From Pedobacter sp. W3I1 (GTDB lineage: Bacteria; Bacteroidota; Bacteroidia; Sphingobacteriales; Sphingobacteriaceae), in NCBI RefSeq assembly GCF_030816015.1, contig NZ_JAUSXN010000001.1, positions 1,612,001-1,676,000 of the forward strand: a stretch of DNA of 64,000 bases. Direction: 5' to 3'. Positions 54,960-64,000 of the stretch are shown in pieces (the first letter of the stretch is position 1; each line of letters begins with the position of its first letter). Below the pieces are notes generated by a model, which worked only from the letters and a program-made list of their open reading frames with translations, did no database searches and was not told the DNA's origin. Both the position numbers and the translations under genes were made by a program.

Positions 54960-55832
54960 ATGAGCGTTTTAGTAAATAAAGATTCTAAGGTTATCGTTCA
55001 GGGTTTTACCGGAAACGAAGGAACTTACCACGCTGAGCAGATGCTGGCCTATGGTACAAACGTAGTTGGTGGTGTAACGCCTGGCAAAGGTGGGCAATTG
55101 CATTTAGAAAAGCCTGTTTTTAATACTGTTAAAGATGCCGTTGATAAAACGGGTGCAAATGTATCTATCATTTTTGTGCCACCAGCTTTTGCTGCTGATG
55201 CAATTATGGAAGCTGCCGAAGGTGGTATTAAAGTTATTGTTTGTATTACTGAAGGTATCCCAACTAAGGATATGATTCAGGTTAAAGAATATATTGCTGA
55301 TCGTGATGTTACGCTTATAGGCCCTAACTGCCCAGGTGTAATTACTGCTGACGAAGCGAAAATTGGTATCATGCCAGGATTTATCTTCAAAAAAGGTCAT
55401 GTAGGTGTGGTTTCTAAATCAGGAACTTTAACTTACGAAGCGGTAGACCAAGTGGTTAAAGCTGGTTTAGGTATTACAACGGCTATCGGTATCGGTGGTG
55501 ATCCAATTATCGGAACACCAACTGTAGAGGCTGTTAAATTATTAATGAACGATCCTGACACTCACGGTATCATCATGATTGGTGAAATTGGTGGTGGAAT
55601 GGAAGCTGAAGCTGCCCGTTGGATTAAAGAACACGGTACTAAACCTGTTGTTGGTTTCATCGCTGGTCAAACTGCGCCTCCGGGACGTAGAATGGGCCAC
55701 GCTGGTGCTATTGTTGGTGGTGCTGATGATACTGCTGCTGCAAAAATGAAAATCATGCGTGAGTGTGGTATCCGTGTAGTAGAAAGTCCTGCTGAAATCG
55801 GTGCTGCAATGGCAGAAGAATTAGCAAAATAA
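54960..55832 (+). CDS. sucD: Succinyl-CoA synthetase (ligase) alpha subunit
   Basis: This TCA-cycle enzyme subunit of 290 residues binds CoA and carries the phosphohistidine. The CoA-binding loop [17 protein letters not shown] is near the N-terminus, GPNCPGVI follows, and the active-site H247 lies in [12 protein letters not shown]. It pairs with the beta subunit SucC, which is not encoded in this window, so the two genes are unlinked here. It has its own promoter and terminator, a single-gene unit. Confidence 0.97.
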   Translation: MSVLVNKDSKVIVQGFTGNEGTYHAEQMLAYGTNVVGGVTPGKGGQLHLEKPVFNTVKDAVDKTGANVSIIFVPPAFAADAIMEAAEGGIKVIVCITEGIPTKDMIQVKEYIADRDVTLIGPNCPGVITADEAKIGIMPGFIFKKGHVGVVSKSGTLTYEAVDQVVKAGLGITTAIGIGGDPIIGTPTVEAVKLLMNDPDTHGIIMIGEIGGGMEAEAARWIKEHGTKPVVGFIAGQTAPPGRRMGHAGAIVGGADDTAAAKMKIMRECGIRVVESPAEIGAAMAEELAK

Positions 55833-55853
55833 GATTTAAAAATCTCATTATAG

Positions 55854-55888
55854 AAAAGCGTTTCGATTAGGTTCGGGACGCTTTTTTT
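55854..55888 (+). terminator. sucD terminator
   Basis: AAAAGCGT/ACGCTTTT stem followed by T7, about 20 bp past the sucD stop codon. Confidence 0.75.
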
Positions 55889-55895
55889 GTTTTTT

Positions 55896-56150
55896 TACCG
55901 CAAAGTTCGCGAAGAATGTGTTCGGCCACTAAGTCGCAAAGAACACAAAGTTGGGGTGTTACTGCCATCTTTCTTCTTATGCCGTCATTCCCGCGCAGGC
56001 GGGAATCTAAAATTCAGGTTTAAACCACCAGCCCTCGTTTCCCTCTCCTCCAGGAGAGGGAATACAAAAAAGAACATACCGCTCAAACTTTGTCAGGGTG
56101 AGGTCTCTGTACCCAAAACTGAAAACTCCTAACTGTCAACTCCAAACTAG
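55896..56150. repeat. Mixed dispersed repeats downstream of sucD
   Basis: In order: an ACCGCAAAG-type repeat (55896-55952); a GTCAT-type hairpin with TTCCCGC/GCGGGAA arms (55984-56008); a CCCTCTCCTCCAGGAGAGGG palindrome (56041-56060); and a heptamer array AAAACTG, AAAACTC, CTAACTG, TCAACTC, CAAACTA (about 56113-56148). The overlapping 81-codon open frame is not credible. Confidence 0.7.
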
Positions 56151-56237
56151 AAAGACACATTTATCATTATTCTGTAAATACAACGTAATTCCCTTAAACC
56201 AGCAAACCAAAACTGAATCTATACCGTATATTGAGGT

Positions 56238-56741
56238 ATGAAAACGATGTTAAATAAACTATTTTTGCTTTCTGCTGTTGTTTTAATAACAGGCCTTTCT
56301 GCTTGTGCACAAAAGCAAGATAAGAAAGAGATAAAACAATCAAAGGAAACAGAACAAATCATACCAAAGAAGAAAATGAACTGGAATCCATTAACACCCG
56401 AAGAAGAAAGAGTAATTGTAAATAAAGGTACAGAATATCCTGGCACAGGTAAATATGAACATACAACGGATAAAGGAACTTATACCTGTAAACGTTGTAA
56501 TGCAGCCTTATACCGTTCAGAGAGTAAGTTCGATGCACATTGTGGCTGGCCTGCTTTCGACGACGAAATTAAAGGTGCTGTAAAGCGTATTCCTGATGCC
56601 GATGGTTCCCGTACAGAAATTGTTTGTGCCAACTGCGGTGCACATTTAGGTCACGTATTTTTGGGCGAAGGATTTACCAATAAAGACACCCGTCATTGTG
56701 TAAATTCAATCTCAATGAATTTCGTGCCCGATAAAAAATAA
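56238..56741 (+). CDS. msrB: Peptide-methionine (R)-S-oxide reductase, lipoprotein
   Basis: MsrB repairs methionine-R-sulfoxide in proteins. The 167 residues begin with a lipoprotein signal (C23 in GLSACAQ), so the enzyme works in the envelope. The SelR domain shows zinc ligands C84/C87 (CKRC) and C130/C133 (CANC), HCGWPAFDDEI, and the catalytic C154 in RHCVNSISM. A charged lysine/glutamate linker separates the lipid anchor from the domain. The gene is monocistronic with a strong terminator. Confidence 0.95.
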   Translation: MKTMLNKLFLLSAVVLITGLSACAQKQDKKEIKQSKETEQIIPKKKMNWNPLTPEEERVIVNKGTEYPGTGKYEHTTDKGTYTCKRCNAALYRSESKFDAHCGWPAFDDEIKGAVKRIPDADGSRTEIVCANCGAHLGHVFLGEGFTNKDTRHCVNSISMNFVPDKK

Positions 56742-56765
56742 GGTGGGTATAGTAGGGTTAGGTAG

Positions 56766-56797
56766 AGGCGTACAGCAATAAGTTGTACGCCTTTTTT
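56766..56797 (+). terminator. msrB terminator
   Basis: AGGCGTACA/TGTACGCCT perfect 9-bp stem followed by T5, 25 bp after the msrB stop codon. Confidence 0.85.
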
Positions 56798-56831
56798 AAT
56801 GTGCAAAATCAAGCTGTTTTTCCACAAATTA

Positions 56832-56859
56832 TTGATTATAAACTAAATGCTTATATTTG
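56832..56859 (+). promoter_or_regulatory. Promoter of the RlpA-like gene
   Basis: TTG (56832-56834), 17 bp, TATATTTG (56852-56859), 27 bp before the ATG. Confidence 0.55.
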
Positions 56860-56886
56860 CAGGCTCGATAAAGAAAATTTTAGCCT

Positions 56887-57267
56887 ATGAAGTATCTTCT
56901 GTTATTAAGTTTTTGTTTCCTGTTTTTACAAGGTAAAGCACAAAATTCTGATTCATCAAATGAACCGGATAGCATCAAAAGAACAGTTCTCGCCACTTAT
57001 TACCACAGAAAATTCGAGGGCCGCCGAACCACCAGCGGCGCTAAATACCGGGCAAAAAAACTAACGGCTGCCCACCGTACCCTGCCATTCGGCACTATGG
57101 TTACAGTAACCAATCCAGATAACGGAAAATCGGTAGTAGTGAAGGTAAATGACCGTGGTCCTTTCTCTAAAAGATTGGCTATAGATTTGTCCGAACGTGC
57201 TGCAAAACAGATCGGTATCTTCAGTAAAGGCATAGCTAAAGTAAGCCTCAGTTATATGGTTGAGTAA
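56887..57267 (+). CDS. Septal ring lytic transglycosylase RlpA-like (DPBB) protein
   Basis: This 126-residue exported protein has a signal peptide (about 1-19) and a double-psi beta-barrel domain with ATYYHRKFEGRRTTSGAKY, TAAHRTLPFGTMVTVTNP, VVKVNDRGPF and AIDLSERAAKQIG. The N-D-R-G-P motif includes the aspartate used by RlpA to cleave peptidoglycan strands lacking stem peptides. It has no SPOR domain, unlike full RlpA, so septal targeting is uncertain. It has its own promoter. Confidence 0.9.
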   Translation: MKYLLLLSFCFLFLQGKAQNSDSSNEPDSIKRTVLATYYHRKFEGRRTTSGAKYRAKKLTAAHRTLPFGTMVTVTNPDNGKSVVVKVNDRGPFSKRLAIDLSERAAKQIGIFSKGIAKVSLSYMVE

Positions 57268-57719
57268 TACTCCGTTTAGCTCTATTTAGTGCTTATTATA
57301 TCCCTCAAATTTAAGTTATTAACACTCATTTTGGTTTGCTAAACCCTTGAAAAGAAACGATTAGCTTTTTTTTCGCTTGAAAATGATATTCGACTGATCG
57401 TTTTTCCCCAGCAATTGGGTGGGGTGTTAACAACTTTGATTCACAAAAAAGGGCCACCGTATATATATTTGTTATAACAAAGTTCTTTAACTTCTTGCGC
57501 TTGAAAACAAATATAAAAGCTTAGTTTTTAGTAATTTATGAGTATATCATTCTGATTGCAATTTTAAATTTTCCTAACTAAAAACTCAGTTGTTTGCCAG
57601 GCAATAGGGTTAGCACTTTCACAACAGCGTTTTGATAAAAGACATTACAATCATCATATAAAATTGATGGATGCGTGCCTTTGTCGGCTCTGTTAAAATA
57701 GAATTAAAAATATCAGCGT
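57268..57719. other. 452-bp leader region ahead of nrdB
   Basis: No gene is seen. The region contains CCCCAGCAATTGGGTGGGG near 57409-57426, a possible small hairpin. GGCCACCGTATATATATTTG follows near 57453-57472, then a CTAAAAACTCAG word. The TATATATA tract is weakly reminiscent of an NrdR-type box, but I cannot call one. It probably holds the RNR operon promoter. Confidence 0.4.
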
Positions 57720-58691
57720 ATGGAACAGGAATTATTACTACAAGAAAACAAAGACAGATTTGTGCTTTTGCCGATTAAGTACCCGGCAATTTGGGAAATG
57801 TATAAAAAGACCGAAGCTAGTTTTTGGACTGCAGAAGAGATTGATCTTTCTGACGACCAGAAACACTGGGACAATTTAAATGATGGCGAAAGACATTTCA
57901 TTTCTCACATCCTTGCTTTCTTTTCTGCTAGTGATGGTATCGTGAACGAAAATCTTGCAGTAAACTTCATGAGTGAGGTTCAATTGCCAGAAGCGCGTTG
58001 TTTTTATGGTTTCCAGATTATGATGGAAAACATCCATGCCGAAACCTACGCCCTGTTAATCGATACTTATATTAAGGATCCTGAAGAAAAAGACCGTTTG
58101 TTCCACGCTATTGATACTGTTCCTGCAGTAAAAAGAAAAGCAGAATGGGCTTTACGATGGATCGAAAACGGCACTTTTGCAGAACGTTTAGTGGCATTTG
58201 CTGCGGTTGAAGGTATTTTCTTCAGCGGAAGTTTCTGCTCTATTTTCTGGTTAAAAAAACGTGGCTTAATGCCAGGATTAACTTTCAGTAACGAGCTGAT
58301 ATCGAGAGACGAAGGCTCACACTGCGAATTTGCTTGTTTATTGTACAGCATGTTGAGCAATAGATTGAGCGAAGAAGCAGTTCATGGTATCATTAGTGAT
58401 GCTGTAGAAATTGAAAAAGAATTTATTACTGATGCCTTACCAGTTGCGCTAATTGGTATGAATGCAAAATTAATGAGTCAGTACATCGAGTTCGTAGCCG
58501 ATAGATGGTTGCAAGAGCTGGGTTACAAAAAAATCTACAATGCAACCAATCCATTCGATTTTATGGAAATGATTTCATTGCAGGGTAAAACCAACTTCTT
58601 CGAGAAACGTGTTGGCGATTATCAGAAAAGCGGTGTATTAACCTCTGCTGATAATAACAAACAGGCGTTTTCTTTAGATGAAGACTTTTAA
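57720..58691 (+). CDS. nrdB: Ribonucleoside-diphosphate reductase, beta subunit (class Ia)
   Basis: The 323-residue R2 subunit houses the di-iron/tyrosyl radical cofactor. The helical ligand motifs are [29 protein letters not shown] (E, H and the radical-forming Y) and [11 protein letters not shown] (E and H). The C-terminal tail FSLDEDF is the R1-docking peptide and resembles the eukaryotic form (F-x-L-x-x-D-F). It lies 145 bp ahead of nrdA on the same strand. Together the subunits reduce ribonucleotides to deoxyribonucleotides. Confidence 0.96.
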   Translation: MEQELLLQENKDRFVLLPIKYPAIWEMYKKTEASFWTAEEIDLSDDQKHWDNLNDGERHFISHILAFFSASDGIVNENLAVNFMSEVQLPEARCFYGFQIMMENIHAETYALLIDTYIKDPEEKDRLFHAIDTVPAVKRKAEWALRWIENGTFAERLVAFAAVEGIFFSGSFCSIFWLKKRGLMPGLTFSNELISRDEGSHCEFACLLYSMLSNRLSEEAVHGIISDAVEIEKEFITDALPVALIGMNAKLMSQYIEFVADRWLQELGYKKIYNATNPFDFMEMISLQGKTNFFEKRVGDYQKSGVLTSADNNKQAFSLDEDF

Positions 58692-58699
58692 GGTAGATG

Positions 58700-58812
58700 G
58701 CAAAAGGTTTTATACCTCGATACCTGATACTCACTACTCGATACCAATTAAATAAATAACAAAAAATACAAAAGTGATGATTAAGTCTTGATACTTGATA
58801 CTCACGACTTAA
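58700..58812. repeat. Heptamer arrays between nrdB and nrdA
   Basis: Units related to GATACCT, GATACTC, ACTACTC, GATACC lie at about 58716-58744, and CTTGATA, CTTGATA, CTCACGA at about 58789-58809. They resemble, in opposite orientation, the array at 36605-36650. They sit within the nrdBA transcript. Confidence 0.65.
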
Positions 58813-58836
58813 TAATACAACTTAATCTCATAAAAT

Positions 58837-61221
58837 ATGTTCGTACTAAAAAGAGATGGCCGCAAAGAAGCGGTGCAATTTGACAAAATCACAGCTCGTA
58901 TTCAAAAGTTGTGCTATAGTTTAAATTCAGATCTGGTAGATCCAATCGATGTAGCCAAAAAGGTTATCGAAGGTTTATACGATGGTGTAACCACTTCTGA
59001 GTTGGATAACCTTGCTGCAGAAACTGCTGCCTCGTTAACAACCAAACACCCTGATTACGCTTTGCTGGCATCGCGCATTGCGGTTTCCAACCTACATAAA
59101 AACACCACTAAATCATTCTCGGGTACGATGAAAATGTTGTACGAATATTTCGACCCGAAAGCGCAGAAAGCGGCACCGCTTATCGCTGATGATGTTTATG
59201 AGATTATAGAAAAAAACAAGGACATTTTAGATAGTTCTATCATTTATGACCGCGATTTCGGTTTCGATTATTTCGGTTTTAAAACTTTAGAAAAATCTTA
59301 CCTTTTAAAAGTTAACGGTCAGATTGTAGAGCGCCCGCAACATTTGTTTATGCGTGTTTCTGTTGGTATCCACAAAGAAGATATCGAAAGCGCAATCAAA
59401 ACCTATAATTTGATGAGCGAGCGTTGGTTTACGCACGCTACACCAACCCTGTTCAATGCTGCTACACCAAAACCTCAAATGTCGTCATGTTTCTTGTTAA
59501 CCATGCAGGATGATAGCATCGAAGGTATTTACGATACTTTAAAGCAAACGGCTAAAATTTCGCAAAGCGCTGGTGGTATTGGTTTGAGTATTCATAATAT
59601 CCGTGCAACAGGATCATACATTGGTGGTACAAACGGTACAAGTAACGGTATCATCCCAATGTTACGTGTATTTAACGATACTGCCCGTTACGTAGATCAG
59701 GGTGGAGGTAAACGTAAAGGTGCCTTTGCTATTTATTTAGAGCCTTGGCATGCAGATGTTTTCGAATTCTTAGATCTTCGTAAAAACCATGGTAAAGAAG
59801 AAATGCGTGCGCGCGATTTGTTTTATGCCCTTTGGATTAACGATTTATTTATGCAACGTGTTAAAGATAATGGCGATTGGACATTATTCTGCCCGCACGA
59901 AGCACCAGGTTTGGCCGATTGTTTCGGTAAGGAATTCGAAGAATTATACGCTAAATACGAAGCAGAAGGCCGTGGCCGTAAAACGATTAAAGCACAGGAA
60001 CTTTGGTTTGCTATTTTAGATTCTCAGATTGAAACCGGTACGCCTTACATGTTGTTTAAAGATGCAGCAAACAGCAAATCTAACCAACAGAACTTAGGTA
60101 CCATCAAAAGTTCTAACTTGTGTACCGAAATTATCGAGTATACCTCTAAAGATGAAGTTGCAGTTTGTAACTTAGCTTCATTGGCATTGCCTCGTTTCGT
60201 AATCAACGGTGCTTTCGATCACCAAAAATTATACGATGTAACGTATCAGGCTACTTTAAACCTGAACAAGATCATCGACCATAACTATTATCCAGTTCCA
60301 GAAGCCGAAAACTCAAACATGCGTCACCGTCCGGTTGGTTTAGGTGTGCAAGGTTTGGCTGATGCCTTTATCTTATTGCGTTTACCTTTCGAAAGTGATG
60401 AGGCTAAACGTTTAAATAAAGATATTTTCGAGACGATTTATTTCGCTTCAATGACGGCTTCGCACGATTTGGCTGTGAAAAATGGTCCTTACCAAACCTT
60501 TAAAGGTTCTCCATTATCAAAAGGTAAATTCCAGTTCGATTTATGGAATGTTACACCAGATAGTGGCCGTTGGGACTGGAACGCATTGCGCAAAAAAGTA
60601 GTTAAAGATGGTGTGTACAACTCATTATTGGTTGCACCAATGCCAACTGCATCTACTTCTCAGATTTTAGGTAACAACGAATGTTTCGAACCATATACTT
60701 CTAATATTTATACCCGCCGTGTGTTAAGTGGAGAGTTTGTAGTGGTAAACAAACACTTATTGAAAGATTTAGTAGCATTAGGATTGTGGAACAACGATAT
60801 GAAAAACCAGATCATATTGGCTAACGGTTCAATTCAGGGGATTGATTCAATTCCAGATTACATCAAAGAATTGTATAAAACCGTTTGGGAGATCAAGATG
60901 CGTAATATCATCGATATGGCTGCCGATCGTGGTGCTTATATCTGCCAATCGCAATCGTTAAACTTGTTCGTAAACGCACCGAATACTTCGAAATTAACTT
61001 CAATGCACTTTTATGCATGGGAGAAAGGTTTGAAAACCGGTATGTACTACTTACGTACTCAGGCAGCATCTCAGGCAGTTAAATTTACTGTAGAGAACCA
61101 GGGTGGTAAAGCCATTGAAGCGGTTATCCCAGCTGAAATGACACAAGATCAGGTTGCTGAAGAAATCGTTGACGGACCAGTTTGTTCGATGGAAGAAGGC
61201 TGTATCAGCTGCTCAGGCTAG
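58837..61221 (+). CDS. nrdA: Ribonucleoside-diphosphate reductase, alpha subunit (class Ia)
   Basis: The 794-residue R1 subunit has an N-terminal ATP-cone (about 1-90, [17 protein letters not shown]) for dATP regulation. The barrel contains [16 protein letters not shown] (redox cysteine), SSNLCTEII (thiyl radical cysteine with its glutamate) and [11 protein letters not shown] (second redox cysteine). [18 protein letters not shown] and a C-terminal swinging-arm cysteine pair in GCISCSG are also present. All catalytic residues are in place. A hairpin pair and a terminator follow. Confidence 0.97.
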   Translation: MFVLKRDGRKEAVQFDKITARIQKLCYSLNSDLVDPIDVAKKVIEGLYDGVTTSELDNLAAETAASLTTKHPDYALLASRIAVSNLHKNTTKSFSGTMKMLYEYFDPKAQKAAPLIADDVYEIIEKNKDILDSSIIYDRDFGFDYFGFKTLEKSYLLKVNGQIVERPQHLFMRVSVGIHKEDIESAIKTYNLMSERWFTHATPTLFNAATPKPQMSSCFLLTMQDDSIEGIYDTLKQTAKISQSAGGIGLSIHNIRATGSYIGGTNGTSNGIIPMLRVFNDTARYVDQGGGKRKGAFAIYLEPWHADVFEFLDLRKNHGKEEMRARDLFYALWINDLFMQRVKDNGDWTLFCPHEAPGLADCFGKEFEELYAKYEAEGRGRKTIKAQELWFAILDSQIETGTPYMLFKDAANSKSNQQNLGTIKSSNLCTEIIEYTSKDEVAVCNLASLALPRFVINGAFDHQKLYDVTYQATLNLNKIIDHNYYPVPEAENSNMRHRPVGLGVQGLADAFILLRLPFESDEAKRLNKDIFETIYFASMTASHDLAVKNGPYQTFKGSPLSKGKFQFDLWNVTPDSGRWDWNALRKKVVKDGVYNSLLVAPMPTASTSQILGNNECFEPYTSNIYTRRVLSGEFVVVNKHLLKDLVALGLWNNDMKNQIILANGSIQGIDSIPDYIKELYKTVWEIKMRNIIDMAADRGAYICQSQSLNLFVNAPNTSKLTSMHFYAWEKGLKTGMYYLRTQAASQAVKFTVENQGGKAIEAVIPAEMTQDQVAEEIVDGPVCSMEEGCISCSG

Positions 61222-61233
61222 TCCCGCGCAGTC

Positions 61234-61294
61234 GTCATGCTGAATTTAGTTCAGCATCTGCACAACATAGATCCTGAAACAAGTTCAGGATGAC
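61234..61294. repeat. Face-to-face GTCAT-type hairpins after nrdA
   Basis: The first hairpin has a GCTGAA/TTCAGC stem between GTCAT and ATCT. The second has CCTGAA/TTCAGG between AGAT and ATGAC. It is the same arrangement as at 9044-9107 with different stem bases. Confidence 0.8.
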
Positions 61295-61310
61295 GAATCT
61301 AATCATATCG

Positions 61311-61347
61311 TAAGGTTTTGGGCAAACGCTCAAAACCTTATTTTTTG
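61311..61347 (+). terminator. nrdBA terminator
   Basis: Perfect 10-bp stem TAAGGTTTTG/CAAAACCTTA with a 10-nt loop, followed by T6. Confidence 0.85.
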
Positions 61348-61425
61348 TTTATACTTTTGTAATGGTTCTTAGTTCATTAGCCATTGGTTCATTAGTTTTT
61401 TAAAGCGCCAAACCCCAGTGAACTA

Positions 61426-61665
61426 ATGACCAGTGAACAAATGAACAATACCTTAAAACATAGCGCCAAACATGAAATCATTCCTTGCGAGCGATGTAAT
61501 AATGCTATTGAGTGCAAGGCAAATTCATATACCAAGTGCCAATGCAGTGTTGTACAGCTTAGTATAAACGAAGTACAATACATCTCCGAACTGTACGATG
61601 GTTGTCTGTGTGCCAAATGTTTATTTGAGTTACAGCAGGAATACCGTGTAGAAATAGGCATATAA
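61426..61665 (+). CDS. Cysteine-rich CWC family protein
   Basis: This small 79-residue protein has paired cysteines: CERCNNAIECKANSYTKCQC, then LSINEVQYISELYDGCLCAKCL. This matches the cysteine-rich CWC family, probably zinc binding, with no assigned function. ATG 61426 and ATG 61441 are both possible. The first falls in a short repeat of GTGAACTAATGA-like words, so 61441 may be the true start. A TACTTTTG -7 box at 61352-61359 lies about 70-80 bp upstream. Confidence 0.82.
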   Translation: MTSEQMNNTLKHSAKHEIIPCERCNNAIECKANSYTKCQCSVVQLSINEVQYISELYDGCLCAKCLFELQQEYRVEIGI

Positions 61666-62177
61666 ATTTATGATCTTCGTTGCCGGCTTCCACGGTCTGT
61701 GGCTCACAGACCGAATCTGTTAATCGTTTGTGAATCATCAACCAGCATAATATTTAGGAAAATAATTTGAAAAGCAGGTTCCAGCGCTTTTGGGTTGGTT
61801 CCTGTCCCGCTTTTCCTTCTGCCGATTAGGAGGAATCGGCATTCGTGCAATCGGGTTTAGCTAACCTGAGTTCTGCTCTTTTCTGAAAATCTTTTTATTT
61901 ATGCGCTTTGATTGCGGTTTTAGCTACCTAATAATGATAAGTTATCCATGCAATCCCCAGTAAGCCCGGATGTGTGTGAATATGTATATATTGATTGTTT
62001 ACAGATGCATTATATATTTCTTCATCAACTTCCTTCTTTTCATAATTCTTGAGGTTTTTCTGGTCAAACGGACCCATAAATAGTGGAAAAAGCATAAAGC
62101 AACCGGGTATATATAGAAAATAAAAAATCTGTAATGGGTTCTAGATACTCTTCTTTTATGTTCATAATAATATAAGA
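61666..62177. repeat. 512-bp gap with a palindrome and one family A unit
   Basis: CGGTCTGTG-GCT-CACAGACCG (about 61693-61714) is a perfect palindrome. A plus-oriented family A unit occupies 61796-61867, with GGTTCCTGTCCCGCTTTTCC at its start, inner GCCGATT/AATCGGC and TCGGGTTTAGCTAAC at its end. The rest is AT-rich without credible coding sequence. Confidence 0.7.
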
Positions 62178-63074
62178 TTATCTATAAGCTGTTCTATTGA
62201 TACCCAAAAGACCCCTTTGTATTTCTCTAAAAACATAATGCCCTTTTTTCACCCTATTATATACTTTCCAATCTACATTGATACGCTTATAACCCATGTC
62301 TTTTTGCAATAGAAAGTAATACTTAAAATGTGTTGCTCCACTGCTCATGGTATCAACTTCTTTTTTCTTATCAAATATTTTATAGGTTTCATTTTCAATA
62401 GTTACGGATGTATTGATGCGAAAATAATTGGAATTATCATTTACATTTTTAGTAATATCTACCCACCTCGGAGGCGGAACACCTGAGTCTGCATCTATTA
62501 AATATAAATAATAATCTGCATCCCTTCCGGTTCCTCCATCATCTGCAGAATAAGTGAAATTAGTAATCTCCGACTTATCAATTACATAATATCTATTAAT
62601 AATCGGCTTAGAAAAGTCGAATGCGTAGTTAATAACAAACAAAAATGGTAGGAGATAGAAACAAAGGGTAGTTAAAAAACGTATCCGGTTATCAGGGTAA
62701 CGGTGCTCAGAAATAACGAAGACATAATAAACCGCCAATGGTAAAAATAATATGAATAATCCGAATAGCAGGTGGAAATCATAAATAGACAATATGCGAG
62801 AAATCAAGAAAACATATAATATTGGTAAAATACACAGCGTAAACATATTTGAACCATCTGGCATATTGGTTTTGGTAACCAAATGAAAAACATACCTCAA
62901 AATTGGGATACAGAATATAATAACGGCGAGAAATTTAAATTCAACTGAAATCGGGTCGCTAGAGACCAGATAAATACATAAGGCAATTCGCGTATAAATA
63001 GAGAAAGTAACCAGTACGATTAGTGCTCCGAAGGGTTTTATATAGTCATCTGTAAAATCTTCAACAAAGCCCAT
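62178..63074 (-). CDS. Hypothetical membrane protein, 298 aa
   Basis: I do not recognise the family. The N-terminal half has five or six hydrophobic helices (residues about 14-165). The C-terminal half (about 170-298) is soluble and beta-rich, with YSADDGGTGRDADYYLYLID and repeated aromatic/basic strands ending in RGLLGINRTAYR. The organisation, a membrane domain followed by an extracytoplasmic or cytoplasmic beta domain, gives no function. The gene is isolated, with gaps of about 500 bp on one side and 410 bp on the other. Confidence 0.65.
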   Translation of the reverse strand: MGFVEDFTDDYIKPFGALIVLVTFSIYTRIALCIYLVSSDPISVEFKFLAVIIFCIPILRYVFHLVTKTNMPDGSNMFTLCILPILYVFLISRILSIYDFHLLFGLFILFLPLAVYYVFVISEHRYPDNRIRFLTTLCFYLLPFLFVINYAFDFSKPIINRYYVIDKSEITNFTYSADDGGTGRDADYYLYLIDADSGVPPPRWVDITKNVNDNSNYFRINTSVTIENETYKIFDKKKEVDTMSSGATHFKYYFLLQKDMGYKRINVDWKVYNRVKKGHYVFREIQRGLLGINRTAYR

Positions 63075-63485
63075 GTCTGATCACATTTTGTAATAAAGAT
63101 AATTAATATCTTCAATTCTTTGGTTCAGCATAAAAGTTTCCGAATAAGTGTACTCCAATTTAGTCAGTTGATATAGGCCCAAAAAAGGACAGTTTTTCAT
63201 CATTAATTGTTATTTATACAATTAAAATTCCGCCAGCTGGTTCCCAAAACCTAAAAGGTTAGTTTTTGCGGTTTATAAGTGTTGAGTTGAGGTATTCCTG
63301 AAAATGTCATCTGCAGATGGTATTTCGCTCCGACTCAATCCTGAGTCATCTTTGAGGTCTTAGGGCTGATAAAAAATAGTTGAAAAATAAGTGTTAAATA
63401 TGGTAACAAAGCACATCGTTTGCTATCAATATCATGCTTGATAAATGGTTTATCAGGGTAAAAAAATAGAAAAACATAAAAGATT
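63075..63485. other. 410-bp gap, no feature seen
   Basis: The gap is AT-rich with no palindrome or dispersed repeat I can identify, and it separates divergent genes. It should contain the promoters of both the membrane protein and the SPFH protein, but no clear TAnnTTTG box stands out. Confidence 0.4.
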
Positions 63486-64000
63486 ATGGAAGCGCTCATT
63501 TCTAATTATTGGTGGGTTTTAGTGGCACTGTTGTGCGTAGTTTTATACAAATATATTTTACGTTTCTTATTCGGGATGGTCATTGTACCCGAAGATAGAA
63601 TCGGCTTAATTACCAAAAAATTCGTGCTCTTTGGTTCCGATCGTGAACTGCCCGATGGCCGGATTATCGCGGTTAAAGGTGAAGCTGGTTTCCAGGGAAA
63701 AACACTGGCGCCAGGATTGTATTTCGGGATGTGGTTTTGGCAGTACAGCGTAACGATGGAACAGTTTACCATTATTCCCGAAGGTAAAATCGGACTCATT
63801 ATGGCCAAGGATGGTTCAGAAATCCCGACAGGAAATATCCTCGGACAGCGGGTAGAATCTGATAATTTTCAGGATGCCGTGAAATTTCTCGACAATGGCG
63901 GTCAGCGTGGCCGGCAAACCTCCTACATTACCTCGGGTTCTTATCGTATCAATACGATGCTGTTTCAGGTTTCTGTTACCGATATGATCCGGATTCAGGA
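63486..64000 (+). CDS. SPFH/flotillin-like membrane protein, 5' part only
   Basis: An open frame starts with ATG at 63486 and runs off the window end (171 codons visible). One N-terminal membrane helix (MEALISNYWWVLVALLC) is followed by a segment with two VPEDRIGLI/IPEGKIGLI strands, typical of the SPFH (band 7) region. GLYFGMWFWQYSVTMEQF and a conserved Q-x-R-G-R region come next. Flotillin-like proteins form membrane scaffolds. The C-terminus is not visible, so the subfamily is open. Confidence 0.8.
   Translation, partial: MEALISNYWWVLVALLCVVLYKYILRFLFGMVIVPEDRIGLITKKFVLFGSDRELPDGRIIAVKGEAGFQGKTLAPGLYFGMWFWQYSVTMEQFTIIPEGKIGLIMAKDGSEIPTGNILGQRVESDNFQDAVKFLDNGGQRGRQTSYITSGSYRINTMLFQVSVTDMIRIQ

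Noticed and set aside
55887..56132. 81-aa open frame after sucD
   Set aside because: It consists of dispersed repeats in sequence.
57450..57475. TATATATA tract as NrdR box ahead of nrdB
   Set aside because: It has only weak similarity and no second box at the expected spacing, so it is not called.

Overview
The window comes from a low-GC member of the Bacteroidota, most likely Pedobacter or a close relative in the Sphingobacteriaceae. Supporting traits are SusC/SusD pairs, TAnnTTTG promoters without Shine-Dalgarno dependence, GH97/GH29/GH3 enzymes, DUF4293 and DUF5683 proteins, a eukaryote-like class Ia ribonucleotide reductase, and very repeat-rich intergenic DNA. I see no rRNA, tRNA or CRISPR array. 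The genus is an inference from gene content.

Layout. 0-3 kb: a minus-strand NarL/LuxR-type two-component locus with a membrane protein and an unknown protein. 3-10 kb: DUF218, YtxH, OsmC, a DUF2130 protein and a GH97 glucosidase, then an 820-bp repeat field and a thioesterase. 10-15 kb: an orphan sensor kinase, an intact IS110-family element and a tandem array of ~305-bp intergenic repeats. 15-20 kb: a chromosome housekeeping cluster parA-parB-DUF5683-dapB-lepB. 20-34 kb: a carbohydrate locus with SusC, SusD, a redoxin, a haem/copper monooxygenase-like protein, a ROK regulator, a broken second SusC, a GH29 and a GH3. 34-41 kb: an M57-like metalloprotease, an Ldh2-type dehydrogenase, a frameshifted bshC and a second GH29. 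41-53 kb: DEAD-box helicase, esterase, DUF4293, truA, ABC exporter, isoaspartyl peptidase, DAACS transporter, rlmF, VIT family. 53-64 kb: cupin, sucD, msrB, RlpA-like protein, nrdB-nrdA, a CWC protein, a membrane protein and the start of an SPFH protein cut by the window edge.

The strongest discovery is at the IS110 element. The non-coding segment upstream of its transposase folds on paper into two consecutive internal-loop hairpins. Their loop strands match all four sequences expected of a bridge RNA: left target 8/9, left donor 9/9, and short right-target and right-donor matches, all around a CT core. Those matches fix the ends to the base, at 12428 and 13833 with an AG (minus-strand CT) core at each junction. 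Removing the element rebuilds an uninterrupted copy of an intergenic repeat family (family A here) that occurs at least ten more times in the window. The IS therefore appears to be programmed to target this repeat.

Other recurrent structure: (i) family A, ~70-100 bp units with conserved ends and a variable internal hairpin; (ii) REP-like hairpins with GTCAT and ATCT flanks and compensatory stem changes; (iii) TCAGATG-GTAA-CATCTGA palindromes; (iv) degenerate arrays of 7-nt units at many gene boundaries. Three gene relics (susC, bshC, DUF4293) show ongoing decay.
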